This document shows, one piece after another, positions 30,165-40,115 of a DNA stretch of 64,000 nucleotides (position 1 is the first letter of the stretch; the number at the start of each line of letters is the position of its first letter). The position numbers and the translations under genes were made by a program. The notes beneath the pieces were generated by a model. That model ran no database searches and had not been told where the DNA came from. It saw nothing but the letters and a program-made list of their open reading frames with translations. The stretch covers positions 124,001-188,000 of the forward strand of contig DATNQD010000027.1 in the NCBI GenBank assembly GCA_036702865.1. The letters are read 5' to 3'. This DNA is from Trichocoleus sp. GTDB lineage: Bacteria > Cyanobacteriota > Cyanobacteriia > Elainellales > Elainellaceae.

Positions 30165-32636
30165 ATGCCCTGGACACCGTTACGTCATCGCCTTCCTTCC
30201 TTACCTCTAATCTTGGCAGGACCTATCCTGCGACGCACAGAAGCTCGGGAAGTAACTGTTTGGGTTGCTTTAAAGCAAAGTTGCACTGTCAGGCTAAAAG
30301 TGTATGACACGATCGGCGGTGAAGGAATTGAGGTCGATCGATGCCTTCTAGAAGGGTGTCGCGCAACGGCTGCGATCGGGGAGTTTTTGCATATTGTGGC
30401 TGTCACGGCGCGCTCGGTGGCTCAGTTCACCCTAAAGCCTGGACAGGTTTACGCCTACGATCTCCAGTTCGAACCGATCGATGCTGCTAATGACTCGACT
30501 GCTGCGATTCAAACCTTACAGCAAGCCTTAAACGCTCCTGCTCTACCTCCTGTTTCAGTCAGCTATTTTGCTCATCAACTGCCAACATTTTCTTTGCCAC
30601 CAGATGACCCCACACATCTACAAATTGTGCATGGCTCCTGTCGTAAACCGCATGGCGGCGGCTGGGATACACTGCCGATTTTGGACGATTTGATTGGGCG
30701 GCATGTGGAACAACCGGACGATCGTCCACACCAGCTTTTCCTGACAGGTGATCAAATTTATGGAGATGATGTTGCTGATCCATTCCTCTTTACCTTGACC
30801 GATGCCGGCAACACGCTACTAGGCTGGACAGAAGCATTGCCCATTGATCCTGTTGCTCAGGCTGCCCGTACCTCCTTTACCACCAGCCAAGTCCTACCCG
30901 GACAACGAGGCGAAATTGCCGAAACTCAAGGAGGTTTTACAGCCGGACTATCAGGCAAACCAGAGCAAGTGCAGAGCCATCTCTTTAGCTTGAGTGAGTA
31001 TTGTGCGGCTTATTTGTTGAGCTGGTCTTCTGTACTCTGGTCCGGTTTTCCGACAGGCTGGGAACGATATGGCAGCGATCGGCGGGCAAAAGCTTGGGAT
31101 CGGCAGGTTCAGCAGTTGTGTCAATTTGCTCATCTGCTTTGGAAAGTGCGGCGGGCTCTGGCAAATGTGCCAACCTATATGATTTTTGATGACCATGACC
31201 TCACAGACGACTGGTGTTTAAACCAGGCTTGGTGTCTTCGAGTATTTAGCAAGCCTTTAGGGCGGCGAACGATGCAGAATGGGCTGCTTGCCTATGCACT
31301 CTTTCAAGGGTGGGGGAATACTCCCGGTCAGTTTGAAGCAGGACGATCGGGCGAGAAAATGCTGCAGGCAGCAGCACAGTGGTCAATTTCAGGCGGCACT
31401 GATGCTCAAGCATGGGAAACCTTGAGTCATTGTTTGGGATTCCCTTTAGCTGAGCCGTATAGTGGCTTGCCGCAGTTCACTTCAGATGGGGAAACCCTGG
31501 TTCTAAAGCGACACCCACAGGCATTACATTGGCACTATACGATTCGGAGTTCCTGTCATGAAGTGATTGTTCTGGATACCAGAACCTGGAGAGGCTACCC
31601 GCCAGATCAAGCCCCAATCGCTCCCCCAATGCTACTTAGTCCTGACACATTCGATCGTCAGATTGCTGCTTCTCTCGAACAAACCGATCGTCTTAATCAA
31701 ACCGGACAGTCTCAAATTCAAGTAACCTTCATTGTTGCCCCTACAAACTTGCTTCATTTAGGCATGATTGACTACATCCAGCACCAGAGCTTGAGAAGGG
31801 GCAAAATTTTCCATCATGATGTCGGCGACGCCTGGAATCTTCATCAAGGTGCATTCGGTCGTTTTCTCACAACAGTATTCGAACGACGGCAGCAGGTAAT
31901 TGTTCTATCAGGCGACATTCACTATGGCTGTGCGGCAAAAATGCGGTATTGGGTTCGTTCAACTTCAAACTTGATCAATAATGCTCAGCCGCAGGTGCTA
32001 ATCCAGCTAACATCGAGCGCAATCAACAATGCTGAGTGGAAAACCCAACTCGTCCACACTAAACTCAAATCGATCGTTCCAGAACGACCACAGGAGTGGA
32101 TTGGCTGGAATGAATCACTAGAGAACTTTGTTGTTTCAATCAAGCAAGGCTGGATTCCGTCTAAACGCCCCGAAACCTGGAGCCATTTTCACGAACTTGC
32201 CAACCGGCATCAACGATCGCTTCCCGACTGGTATAGCCGAGCAGAGTGGCTGAAGCGTCAGCCTGCTCGAACAGTTCCCTGGGGCAAAAATGTTTCCTGG
32301 GCTGTGCCAAACTCTACTAGCCCAAAATGGATGACGAGACTCAAGCAGATTGTCAGCCTGCTTTGGCATAATCGCTGGTTGCAGGAGGGCAAAGAGGTCG
32401 TTGGGCGAAATAATTTGGGAGTGGTGAAGTTCAAAGGCTTTGATGCATCACAGCGACCAACAGTCCAGCAAGAGCTCTATTGGCACGCTCCCTGGGAAAT
32501 AGGGCAGGTCGTTTATAGCCGATTTGAAGCTGATTTGGGTTTGCCTTCAGGCTCCTCACCAAACAAAAGCGATCGAGCTGATGAATTACCCCGATCGCCT
32601 CGAATTTTGATAGATACTGCTGAGGAAGTCGATTAA
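30165..32636 (+). CDS. PhoD-like metallophosphatase, large
   Basis: 823 aa from ATG 30165 (AGGA 5 bases upstream); GTG 30126 is an alternative. An N-terminal beta-sandwich PhoD-N-like region (LAGPILRRTEAREVTVWVAL) precedes a metallophosphoesterase core: HGSCRKPHGGGWDTL near 154, LFLTGDQIYGDDVADP near 190, MIFDDHDLTDDW near 340 and IVLSGDIHYG near 580. These correspond to the metal ligands of PhoD-type phosphodiesterases/phosphatases. There is no Tat or Sec signal, unlike secreted alkaline phosphatase PhoD, so it is likely intracellular. The substrate is unknown. It stands alone. Confidence 0.82.
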   Translation: MPWTPLRHRLPSLPLILAGPILRRTEAREVTVWVALKQSCTVRLKVYDTIGGEGIEVDRCLLEGCRATAAIGEFLHIVAVTARSVAQFTLKPGQVYAYDLQFEPIDAANDSTAAIQTLQQALNAPALPPVSVSYFAHQLPTFSLPPDDPTHLQIVHGSCRKPHGGGWDTLPILDDLIGRHVEQPDDRPHQLFLTGDQIYGDDVADPFLFTLTDAGNTLLGWTEALPIDPVAQAARTSFTTSQVLPGQRGEIAETQGGFTAGLSGKPEQVQSHLFSLSEYCAAYLLSWSSVLWSGFPTGWERYGSDRRAKAWDRQVQQLCQFAHLLWKVRRALANVPTYMIFDDHDLTDDWCLNQAWCLRVFSKPLGRRTMQNGLLAYALFQGWGNTPGQFEAGRSGEKMLQAAAQWSISGGTDAQAWETLSHCLGFPLAEPYSGLPQFTSDGETLVLKRHPQALHWHYTIRSSCHEVIVLDTRTWRGYPPDQAPIAPPMLLSPDTFDRQIAASLEQTDRLNQTGQSQIQVTFIVAPTNLLHLGMIDYIQHQSLRRGKIFHHDVGDAWNLHQGAFGRFLTTVFERRQQVIVLSGDIHYGCAAKMRYWVRSTSNLINNAQPQVLIQLTSSAINNAEWKTQLVHTKLKSIVPERPQEWIGWNESLENFVVSIKQGWIPSKRPETWSHFHELANRHQRSLPDWYSRAEWLKRQPARTVPWGKNVSWAVPNSTSPKWMTRLKQIVSLLWHNRWLQEGKEVVGRNNLGVVKFKGFDASQRPTVQQELYWHAPWEIGQVVYSRFEADLGLPSGSSPNKSDRADELPRSPRILIDTAEEVD

Positions 32637-32665
32637 AAACCAGATGGTTTTGAAGCTGAAGCTTG

Positions 32666-33274
32666 CTACCTTAAGAAACTGCTAATCAACCACAGAATCA
32701 AAAAGGTAGTCATTGCTGCAAAAGCATCGGCAGAAAGCGCCAGTGAAGCAAGCTGCGGTTGTAGCCACTGTGCTAGGACTGAGCCAAGCGCAACTCCCAC
32801 AATCAAGCCTGCTAAAGTCAGCAAAATTGCTCGACCGAATTTATTCTCCTTGCGGTTGAGAAAATAAATACTAAAACCAATGCCAATGGCAAGGGGCAAA
32901 GCAGGTTGCGTCACTAGGACAATTACTCCAGCCACAGAAAACAATCCTGCCGGAAGTAAAATATCGTTTCGGCTTGGCGTATCAATGAATTTTTGTAGCC
33001 AGTCCGGAGTTTGCTGAGTCGGTGATGGAGTAAATTCAGGGGGAGGGTCAGCAAGGCGTTCCGGAAAGCGAATGCGATCGGGCACTTTAATCTTGCCTTC
33101 CTGCCGCATTCTCAGTCGATCCATCAAAATAGCATCATAGGCGGTTTCAATTGCCTCAACCAGCTTCCGATCGCTGCTATGCTCCTCAACTAAACGGTTT
33201 CGAGCCTCCTGTACTTCATCAAATGATGCATTTTCATCCACCCCAAGCCTCTCATAGGGATTGTTGTCACTCAT
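32666..33274 (-). CDS. CPP1-like (J-domain-like) membrane protein
   Basis: 202 aa. The N-terminal 70 residues are a degenerate J-like domain (NPYERLGVDENASFDEVQEA, lacking HPD) followed by a Pro-rich linker and three or four membrane helices (about 105-200). This is the architecture of the cyanobacterial homologues of plastid CPP1/CDF1, which act as chaperones for protochlorophyllide oxidoreductase. That role is inferred from the family. GGAGG sits 6 bases before ATG 33274, fixing the start. It converges with the PhoD-like gene. Confidence 0.85.
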   Translation of the reverse strand: MSDNNPYERLGVDENASFDEVQEARNRLVEEHSSDRKLVEAIETAYDAILMDRLRMRQEGKIKVPDRIRFPERLADPPPEFTPSPTQQTPDWLQKFIDTPSRNDILLPAGLFSVAGVIVLVTQPALPLAIGIGFSIYFLNRKENKFGRAILLTLAGLIVGVALGSVLAQWLQPQLASLALSADAFAAMTTFLILWLISSFLR

Positions 33275-33730
33275 TTATAACCTCCAGAAGACTCCCTCTA
33301 CATAATTCGATTATGATTGGCATAAGGAAATTTGAGGATGAGAGCAGTTGTGACACTCGCCACTTTGCTTCATTCCAAGCTATTGTCGATACTGCTAGCC
33401 TACAGTTTAACGATAGTTTAGCGATCTCCTCTCGATTTACGAACCAAGTCGGTAAAAGATCATCGCCGCATCGCCTCTACCTGCCACTCCCCTGATGACT
33501 CAGGATATTGTCCCTCAAAATACAGGGATGGCTCCCTCTCATTGCCCTCTTCCTGCTGGTGATCTCAACTGACAATAGTTTGAATAGCAGTCTAGTATGC
33601 AGAGTATATATTCATTGTGAATTGATTTGGAGTAAGGACCAGCGATTGCCTACAATTTTTCACCTCACCTTTAAAGATTCTCACTTAACATTTTTCAAAT
33701 TACTCACGCTCACTCACGTTTGCTAAGGTT
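33275..33730. other. intergenic region between divergent CPP1-like and regulator genes
   Basis: About 455 bases without supported genes. It must carry both promoters; none is clear enough to call. Confidence 0.4.
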
Positions 33731-34456
33731 ATGGCTATGGCTTCAGCCAAGATTCTAGTAGTTGATGATGACCCTGCGATCCGGACGCTCATTCACCGAT
33801 TTCTATCAAAGCAGAATTACCAACTTGAATCTGCCGAGGACGGTAAAACCGCTCTGGCAGTCTTTGAGCAGTTCAACCCAGATTTGGTAATTCTCGATGT
33901 CAATTTACCTGATGCTACAGGATATAACCTCTGTCAAGAAATGCAAAGCCGGACAGGGGTGTTTGTTCTAATGTTGACTAGCCGCAGCGATGAGGCAGAC
34001 AAAATTAGAGGATTCTCGCAGGGGGCAGATGACTATCTAACTAAGCCTTTTAGCTTAGGTGAGCTTGAAGTCCGGGTTGGGGCAATTCTAAAGCGGCAGC
34101 GTCCAGTGACAACCGCTGAGCAGCAGTGTCTCACTTTCAATGGGTTAATGATTGATCCGGTTCGTCGGGAAGTCACGCTGAATGGTGATATTGTTCCCCT
34201 CACAGCCCTGGAGTTTGATCTGTTGCACTTTCTGGCAAGCCATCCAGGGCGAGTCTGGCGACGCGCAGAACTCATTCAGAAAGTCTGGGATTATGAATAT
34301 GTGGGCGATCAGCGCGTTGTGGACGTGCATATTGGACAGATTCGCAAGAAGATCGAAATTGATACTTCTCAACCTGCCCTAATTCAAACGGTTCGAGGCG
34401 TTGGCTATAAATTTGAGGCACCGCTGCTCGACAAGGGAGATGTTGCTGCTCCGTAA
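33731..34456 (+). CDS. OmpR-family response regulator, orphan
   Basis: 241 aa. The receiver domain has VVDDDPAIR at the N-terminus, the phospho-acceptor Asp in LVILDVNLPDATGYNLC and the conserved Lys in YLTKPFSLGELEVRV. The winged-helix domain ends VRGVGYKFEAP with a recognition-helix region RVVDVHIGQIRKKIE. It does not match RpaA or RpaB by its opening, and the target genes are unknown. No kinase is adjacent. ATG 33737 may be the true start because AAGG at 33725-33728 is better spaced for it. A strong terminator follows. Confidence 0.9.
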   Translation: MAMASAKILVVDDDPAIRTLIHRFLSKQNYQLESAEDGKTALAVFEQFNPDLVILDVNLPDATGYNLCQEMQSRTGVFVLMLTSRSDEADKIRGFSQGADDYLTKPFSLGELEVRVGAILKRQRPVTTAEQQCLTFNGLMIDPVRREVTLNGDIVPLTALEFDLLHFLASHPGRVWRRAELIQKVWDYEYVGDQRVVDVHIGQIRKKIEIDTSQPALIQTVRGVGYKFEAPLLDKGDVAAP

Positions 34457-34490
34457 TGCTGTAGGTTCTAAATTCCTTATATTCAAAAAT

Positions 34491-34537
34491 AGGCTGGTAG
34501 CATCTCGGACAGAATAACCGAATCTACCAGCCTTTTA
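34491..34537. terminator. bidirectional terminator between regulator and gap2
   Basis: AGGCTGGTAG (34491-34500) pairs with CTACCAGCCT (34524-34533), a perfect 10-bp stem. A T-rich tract follows on the + strand (TTTTAGATT), and ATTTTTG follows on the - strand. It can end both the regulator and gap2 transcripts. Confidence 0.85.
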
Positions 34538-34572
34538 GATTAATTTGTGGTCATCTTATGAGTAAAAGCTTT

Positions 34573-35586
34573 CTACGCAGACCACTTCTGAGCAACGATT
34601 TCAGCCAGATCAACAACTCGCTGACTATAGCCCCACTCATTGTCATACCAGGCAACGACCTTCACCATATCGCCGCCCATTACCATGGTCAGATTAGCAT
34701 CAACGATCGAAGATTCATCAGTGGCGCGGTGATCACAAGAAACAAGTTCAAGTTCGGTGTAGGCTAAGACGCCTTTCAAAGGACCTTCAGCAGCTTGCTT
34801 GAGAGCTTCGTTCACCTGCTCGACGATTGTCGGTCTTTCAACTTGAATCACAAGGTCAACTACGGAAACGTTTGGAGTTGGAACTCGCAGCGCAATCCCG
34901 TTAAGTTTGCCTTTCAGTTCGGGCAGAACAAGCGCAACTGCCTTCGCTGCACCTGTTGTGGTTGGAACAATATTCAGCGCAGCTGCACGAGCACGACGCA
35001 AATCCCGGTGGCTAGCATCCAGAAGCCTCTGGTCTCCGGTGTAGCTGTGAGTGGTGGTCATTGTGCCTTTGATAATGCCAAAACTCTCATGCATCACTTT
35101 GGCGATCGGGGCAAGACAGTTCGTGGTACAGCTCGCATTGCTGATAACGACGTGCTTATTGTGGTCATAGTCTTTGTCATTGACGCCCACCACGAAAGTT
35201 CCGTCGTCACCCTTACCGGGAGCCGTAATCAGCACTTTCTTTGCACCTGCTTCTAGGTGCTTGGATGCGCCTTCTTTAGAAGTGAATACCCCTGTTGATT
35301 CAATAACGAGATCAATATCCCAGGCTCCCCAGGGCAAGTTAAGAGGATTCCGGTCAGACGTACATTTGATGACTTTGCCATTTACTGTAATGGTGTTGTC
35401 ATCGGCGCTGATATCTGCATTCAGCTTCCCCAGCATCGAGTCATATTTCAACAGGTGAGCATTGGTTCTGGGGTCAGAAGTATCGTTAATTGCGACGACT
35501 TCGATCTGGCTATCTTGCCGGGTCAACCAGCATCGTAAGAAGTTCCGACCGATGCGTCCAAAACCGTTGATCGCTACTCTAATCAC
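34573..35586 (-). CDS. gap2: glyceraldehyde-3-phosphate dehydrogenase, photosynthetic NAD(P) type
   Basis: 337 aa. It reduces 1,3-bisphosphoglycerate in the Calvin cycle and also serves gluconeogenesis. It has the NAD(P)-binding [17 protein letters not shown], the active site [12 protein letters not shown] with the catalytic Cys, and the C-terminal [15 protein letters not shown]. The length and the RNFLRCW signature match cyanobacterial Gap2. The frame is open 18 codons further, but GTG 35586 matches the family start (IRVAINGFG) and has GAGGG upstream. It is monocistronic, between the terminators at 34491 and 35751. Confidence 0.95.
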   Translation of the reverse strand: MIRVAINGFGRIGRNFLRCWLTRQDSQIEVVAINDTSDPRTNAHLLKYDSMLGKLNADISADDNTITVNGKVIKCTSDRNPLNLPWGAWDIDLVIESTGVFTSKEGASKHLEAGAKKVLITAPGKGDDGTFVVGVNDKDYDHNKHVVISNASCTTNCLAPIAKVMHESFGIIKGTMTTTHSYTGDQRLLDASHRDLRRARAAALNIVPTTTGAAKAVALVLPELKGKLNGIALRVPTPNVSVVDLVIQVERPTIVEQVNEALKQAAEGPLKGVLAYTELELVSCDHRATDESSIVDANLTMVMGGDMVKVVAWYDNEWGYSQRVVDLAEIVAQKWSA

Positions 35587-35750
35587 TGCGTCTTGCCCTC
35601 TGTATGTACTAGATAGGTCGATAGTAATGAACCAGATCATACACTCATAGGAGTTTGCGTCTCAAGAGTTGGGGATCATAGATTCGCAGCAAAACAAGGG
35701 GTTATTGGGTATCACGATCGGCATAAAACGCTTGCGAGCAGCGGGTTTTA

Positions 35751-35789
35751 GACAACAAAAGAGAGATAGGTTTTTATGCCTACTATCTC
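35751..35789 (-). terminator. terminator of nadD (reverse strand)
   Basis: Read on the - strand, GAGATAG (35789-35783) pairs with CTATCTC (35769-35763) and is followed by TCTTTTGTTGTC. It lies 67 bases after the nadD stop codon. Confidence 0.65.
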
Positions 35790-35855
35790 AGTAGAAGACA
35801 ACTAAGTCCAAAAAATGGACTGGATAAACTCCTCGACTGAGCGATTGGTAAATTT

Positions 35856-36509
35856 CTATGATTGGTATAGATGATGTGCCTGAATGTAATTCTGCACAGA
35901 GTTCGGAAGTAGGGCATCGATCGGCTTCCCCTCCCGGCAGTACTGACGCACTAAACTTGACGACACATCTATTAGCGGCATCTCTAACGGCTGCCATTCG
36001 ATAGAGATTGCTTCGGCTGCCAACGTTCGGCTGACCTGCTCACCGATAGAAGTGCTCAGAGAAGTGCTCAGTCGATCGCTCGAAGCAGGCTCCGAAACGC
36101 GATGAAGTGGGGTTGAGGTACGCGGAGCTACTAACCAGGTACAGGACGGGATGAGTTCATGTCGTCGATACCAGCGGGGCAGTGACTGAAAACTGTCGAG
36201 TCCTAAGATCCAATACCACTCACTTTGGGGATATCTTGCTTGCAAAACAGTGAATGTATCAATTGCAAAGGAAAAATCTGAGGCAACGAGTGCGATTGTC
36301 TTGGACTGCAACTGAGAGGTTGCTACACGAACCATAGCGAGGCGATGGGTAAAGTCAGGTAGGTCTGCCGGATTTTTGTAGGAAGGGCAGTAGGTTGGAA
36401 CCCAAAGAATTTGGTCGAGATTAAATTGGCAAAGTGCTGTTTCTGCTGCCAGCAGATGCCCTCTATGCACCGGATTGAAGGTTCCGCCGAAAATTGCTAA
36501 TTTTTGCAT
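35856..36509 (-). CDS. nadD: nicotinate-nucleotide adenylyltransferase
   Basis: 217 aa, cytosolic. It transfers AMP from ATP to nicotinate mononucleotide to form deamido-NAD. The nucleotidyltransferase signature FGGTFNPVHRGHLLAAE is at 8-24, YWILGLDSFQSLPRWYRR is in the middle, and DVSSSLVRQYCREGK (the ISSTxIR-equivalent) is near the C-terminus. I use ATG 36509; a TTG two codons earlier is possible. It lies upstream of gap2 on the same strand but is separated from it by a terminator. Confidence 0.93.
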   Translation of the reverse strand: MQKLAIFGGTFNPVHRGHLLAAETALCQFNLDQILWVPTYCPSYKNPADLPDFTHRLAMVRVATSQLQSKTIALVASDFSFAIDTFTVLQARYPQSEWYWILGLDSFQSLPRWYRRHELIPSCTWLVAPRTSTPLHRVSEPASSDRLSTSLSTSIGEQVSRTLAAEAISIEWQPLEMPLIDVSSSLVRQYCREGKPIDALLPNSVQNYIQAHHLYQS

Positions 36510-36865
36510 ACCCAATTTTCGATATCTTTCGGGAATTGCTTTAATTACCGATGAAGTTATTCCAGATAGATTGTTAAACTAACTTGCCTTGATCGAGAAG
36601 CCATTTTTATCGGTGAACAAAGAGAGCGATTTTCAGTGGCTGACAGGGAATGCTATACCTAGCCTATAAAAAGTGCTTTTGTACAAAAAAATGCTAAACA
36701 AGTGAGGCTAAATCCGACATACTACTGATGAAGTCAGCAGTTTTTGCAAAAACGAGCAGACTATCAGGTGAAAAAGAGATCAAACAAATGTTTGATGTTT
36801 CAAAAAAAGCAATTCTTGCTATGATATCGCGTGTTATTTGGTGTGGTGTGGTGTAAGGAGTTGTG
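36510..36865. other. divergent promoter region nadD / murC
   Basis: About 350 bases. An extended -10 (TGC then TATGAT at 36820-36825) is the best candidate promoter for murC. Just before the murC ribosome site (AAGGAG, 36855-36860) lie three tandem GGTGT units (36840-36854). Confidence 0.45.
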
Positions 36866-38314
36866 ATGCTGAATTCTGTTGACTTCAGCGGGAGACCATT
36901 TCATTTCATCGGAATTGGTGGAATTGGAATGTCGGCTCTCGCGTATGTACTCACCAAACGTAATCTGCCCGTTTCTGGTTCTGATTTGAGCCTCAGCCAT
37001 ATTACGCAACGACTCCAGGCGCAGGGCGCTCATATCTTTTGGAGTCAAGATGCAGCCAATTTAGAGGCATTTCGAGCCGGAGAGGCTGTAACTCCATCAG
37101 AGACAAGATTGCCTCAAGTGGTCTGTTCGACGGCTATCAATCCAGCAAATCCAGAATATCGGGCGGCTCTTGAACTGGGCTGTCCGATTTTGCATCGCTC
37201 GGAACTGCTGGCAGCTCTAATTAAAGAGTCCAAAGGGATTGCTGTTGCGGGCACTCATGGCAAGACGACAACGAGTAGCATGATTGGCTACCTTCTGTTA
37301 AAAGCTGGACTAGATCCAACAATCGTGGTTGGGGGAGAAGTCGATGCTTGGGAAGGTAATGCCTGGGCTGGTGAAGGTGAATACCTCGTTGCAGAAGCGG
37401 ATGAATCTGACGGCTCTTTAGTGAGATTCAATGCAGAAATTGGCGTTATTACCAATGTAGAACTTGATCACCCAGACCACTACACGACGTTAGATGAGGT
37501 GATTGCTACATTCAAAACTTTTGCTAGTCAGTGCCGTATTACGATCGGCTGTATTGACTGTGAAATTGTCCGAGAGGTGATTCAGCCAACGATTAGCTAT
37601 AGTTTGCATCCAGAAACACAAGCAGATTACACCGTTGATCATGTGAGCTACAGCGGCAATGGCGTTACAGCTCACGTTCGGGAACGGGGTCAGTTACTGG
37701 GGCAGCTAAATCTTACTTTGCTGGGTCAGCACAATCTCAGTAATGCATTAGCGGCGATTGCAGTTGGACGGCTCGTTGGCTTGGAATTCGCGCAGATTGC
37801 CTCTATCCTATCTACGTTCGTTGGGGCACGTCGTCGCTTTGAGCATCGAGGCGAGTACAATCACATTCTTTTGATCGATGACTATGCTCATCATCCCAGC
37901 GAGATTGAGGCAACTTTAGCGGCTGCACGTCTCCGCGCCCAAACCACAACGCCTGCTCGTCGAGTTGTTGCCATTTTTCAACCCCATCGATACAGCCGAA
38001 CTCAAACTTTTCTGGCAGAATTTGGTCAAGCGTTTGCAGATGCTGACTTAGTTGTCACAACAGACATTTACAGTGCAGGCGAGCCAGTAGGACAGGTAAC
38101 CGGGCAACAAATGGCAGAGACGATCGCTGCTCATCATCCCAACGTTGCTTATCAACCCACCCTTCAGGCAATGACTGCCTATCTGCTAGAAACTCTCATG
38201 CCCGGAGATCTGGCCCTGTTCCTAGGAGCAGGCAATCTGAATCGGATCATCCCAGAGTTAGCTGTGTTTTATCAGCAGATCGATGAGAATAAATCGCACA
38301 TCTGCGTCAGTTAA
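36866..38314 (+). CDS. murC: UDP-N-acetylmuramate--L-alanine ligase
   Basis: 482 aa, cytosolic ATP-dependent ligase that adds L-Ala to UDP-MurNAc in peptidoglycan synthesis. The N-terminal Rossmann motif is FIGIGGIGMSALA, the P-loop is AGTHGKTTTSSM, and the Mur-ligase metal and substrate blocks are EADESDGSL and NVELDHPDHY. The C-terminal domain has DDYAHHPSEI and FQPHRYSRT. ATG 36866 has AAGGAG 5 bases upstream; the adjacent GTG 36863 is too close. It is followed by murB after 104 bases. Confidence 0.97.
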   Translation: MLNSVDFSGRPFHFIGIGGIGMSALAYVLTKRNLPVSGSDLSLSHITQRLQAQGAHIFWSQDAANLEAFRAGEAVTPSETRLPQVVCSTAINPANPEYRAALELGCPILHRSELLAALIKESKGIAVAGTHGKTTTSSMIGYLLLKAGLDPTIVVGGEVDAWEGNAWAGEGEYLVAEADESDGSLVRFNAEIGVITNVELDHPDHYTTLDEVIATFKTFASQCRITIGCIDCEIVREVIQPTISYSLHPETQADYTVDHVSYSGNGVTAHVRERGQLLGQLNLTLLGQHNLSNALAAIAVGRLVGLEFAQIASILSTFVGARRRFEHRGEYNHILLIDDYAHHPSEIEATLAAARLRAQTTTPARRVVAIFQPHRYSRTQTFLAEFGQAFADADLVVTTDIYSAGEPVGQVTGQQMAETIAAHHPNVAYQPTLQAMTAYLLETLMPGDLALFLGAGNLNRIIPELAVFYQQIDENKSHICVS

Positions 38315-38418
38315 ATCGACAAAGGTATCTGGTGAGTTCGCTTGTTGGAGTAAAGGTCGGTTTAAGCCGCATCCTGACTCTGTTCTTGCCACTTAAAGCA
38401 TTCTAACCCTGCACCATC

Positions 38419-39465
38419 ATGACCCTTTCCCATGATCCTTTAAGTCCTTCTGTTTCTGCACTCTCCAGAAAGAGTTCAAAAATCCCTGTGTCTGACACCA
38501 GCTACTCTCGTTTTTTGCCTTTAGGACGGCAGCTTCAGCCAATTCCTCTCCCTGGCACAGACTGCCTCATTAAGCCCAAGGTTTCTCTCGCAACGCTAAC
38601 ATCCTTCCGTGTTGGTGGTCCCGCAGAGCTGTACGTTGCACCTCGACGCATTGATGAGCTTCAAGCAAGTTTTGCCTGGGCACAGGAGCGAGGCATCCCG
38701 GTGACGCTGCTTGGGGCGGGTAGCAACCTGCTAGTGAGCGATCGAGGGTTGGTTGGCTTAGTCATCTGTACGCGCCATCTTCGCTACACCCACTTTGATG
38801 ATGAGACAGGACAGGTCACTGCTGGAGCCGGAGTACCGATCGCGCGTCTGGCTTGGCAAGCAGCGGAGCGAGGCTGGCAGGGCTTAGAGTGGTCAGTTGG
38901 CATTCCCGGTACGGTAGGTGGGGCAGTTGTGATGAATGCTGGAGCACATCATGCCTGTGCTGCCGATATTCTTGTAAATACCCAAGTTCTGGGCTTATCT
39001 GGCGAGACGCATCTCCTGACACCTAACCAACTGAACTATAGCTACCGGACTTCGAGCCTACAAACAAGCGCTCCAAACAGTGAGCAGATCATCCAACTGG
39101 TGACGCAAGCAACCATGCAGCTAACACCAGGAGCCGATCCAGCAAAAGTGGCTGCAGTGACAACTGATCACTTAAACAGCCGCCGTAATTCCCAGCCTTA
39201 TCATCTACCCAGTTGCGGCAGCGTATTCCGCAATCCCAGCTCTTATAAAGCAGGTTGGCTGATTGAGCAGGCAGGTCTGAAAGGGTATCAGATTGGTGGT
39301 GCCCAAATTGCCCAACGCCACGCAAATTTTATCCTAAACTGTGGTGGTGCTACGGCGAGTGACATTTTCCATCTGATTCGCCACATTCAAGAAGAGGTTG
39401 AGAAGCGTTGGTCGCTTTGTTTGGAACCAGAAGTAAAGATGCTGGGTGAGTTTCAGCCTGCTTAG
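38419..39465 (+). CDS. murB: UDP-N-acetylenolpyruvoylglucosamine reductase
   Basis: 348 aa FAD enzyme that reduces the enolpyruvyl group to yield UDP-MurNAc, the MurC substrate. The FAD site has [13 protein letters not shown] and [14 protein letters not shown]. The catalytic region has [18 protein letters not shown], and the proton-donor Ser is in CGSVFRNP. The C-terminal glutamate lies in [11 protein letters not shown]. The gene has an extra N-terminal extension of about 45 residues before the PGTDCLIK block. It is adjacent to murC, as in many cyanobacteria. Confidence 0.97.
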   Translation: MTLSHDPLSPSVSALSRKSSKIPVSDTSYSRFLPLGRQLQPIPLPGTDCLIKPKVSLATLTSFRVGGPAELYVAPRRIDELQASFAWAQERGIPVTLLGAGSNLLVSDRGLVGLVICTRHLRYTHFDDETGQVTAGAGVPIARLAWQAAERGWQGLEWSVGIPGTVGGAVVMNAGAHHACAADILVNTQVLGLSGETHLLTPNQLNYSYRTSSLQTSAPNSEQIIQLVTQATMQLTPGADPAKVAAVTTDHLNSRRNSQPYHLPSCGSVFRNPSSYKAGWLIEQAGLKGYQIGGAQIAQRHANFILNCGGATASDIFHLIRHIQEEVEKRWSLCLEPEVKMLGEFQPA

Positions 39466-39639
39466 CATTACCTGGTAGCGGCTGGGAACTTGCTCTTTGC
39501 GATCGGCTTTAGCTTTGTCACCTATACTGGAGTCAGTTGGGAAAACTGTCACCCATTGAGCAAAGCAAATTGCATAGTTGCAATCTGAATTCATTCAGTG
39601 GGAACGATTGTTCAGTAAACGTTTAACCCCGTATCGAGT

Positions 39640-39984
39640 ATGTCAAAAGGACAAGGTTTCGGCTTCGGTTTAGGCAAAATGAAGGAATTGACCGAGGCAT
39701 TTAAAAAGGCTCAACAGGTTCAAGAAGGCGCGAAGAAGCTGCAAGAAGAACTCGAGCAAATGGAAATTGAGGGAGAAGCAGGGGGTGGTTTGGTCAAGGT
39801 TGTGTTAACCGGCAACCAAGAGCCTCGTCGAGTTGAAATCTCTCCAGATGCGTTAGGCGAAGGCGCAGAAGTGTTGTCTGATCTGGTATCAACAGCAATG
39901 AAGGACGCCTACAACAAATCTACGGCAACGATGCGTGAGCGCATGGAAGAATTGACCTCTGGCTTAAATATTCCAGGTCTGTAA
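39640..39984 (+). CDS. YbaB/EbfC family nucleoid-associated protein
   Basis: 114 aa, small dimeric DNA-binding protein. After a Gly-rich start ([11 protein letters not shown]) comes a helix with [20 protein letters not shown] and [20 protein letters not shown], then the family core [14 protein letters not shown] and a C-terminal amphipathic helix. It is downstream of murB by 174 bases. In many bacteria it is next to dnaX-recR, which is not the case here. Confidence 0.93.
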   Translation: MSKGQGFGFGLGKMKELTEAFKKAQQVQEGAKKLQEELEQMEIEGEAGGGLVKVVLTGNQEPRRVEISPDALGEGAEVLSDLVSTAMKDAYNKSTATMRERMEELTSGLNIPGL

Positions 39985-40115
39985 GCCCAATTGAGCTTTG
40001 TTCCAAAAAGGTTGCAGGTGTTGCGAGAAATTCTGGTAATACCTGCTTCCTCTTTGTTGCTTCAAAGCTTCCTTATTGTTGCTAACTTTTCTTGGCTAAC
40101 GACAGATTTAGCTGA

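Noticed and set aside
32136-32369. 77-codon reverse frame inside the PhoD-like gene
   Set aside because: Antisense shadow of a gene with clear conserved motifs.
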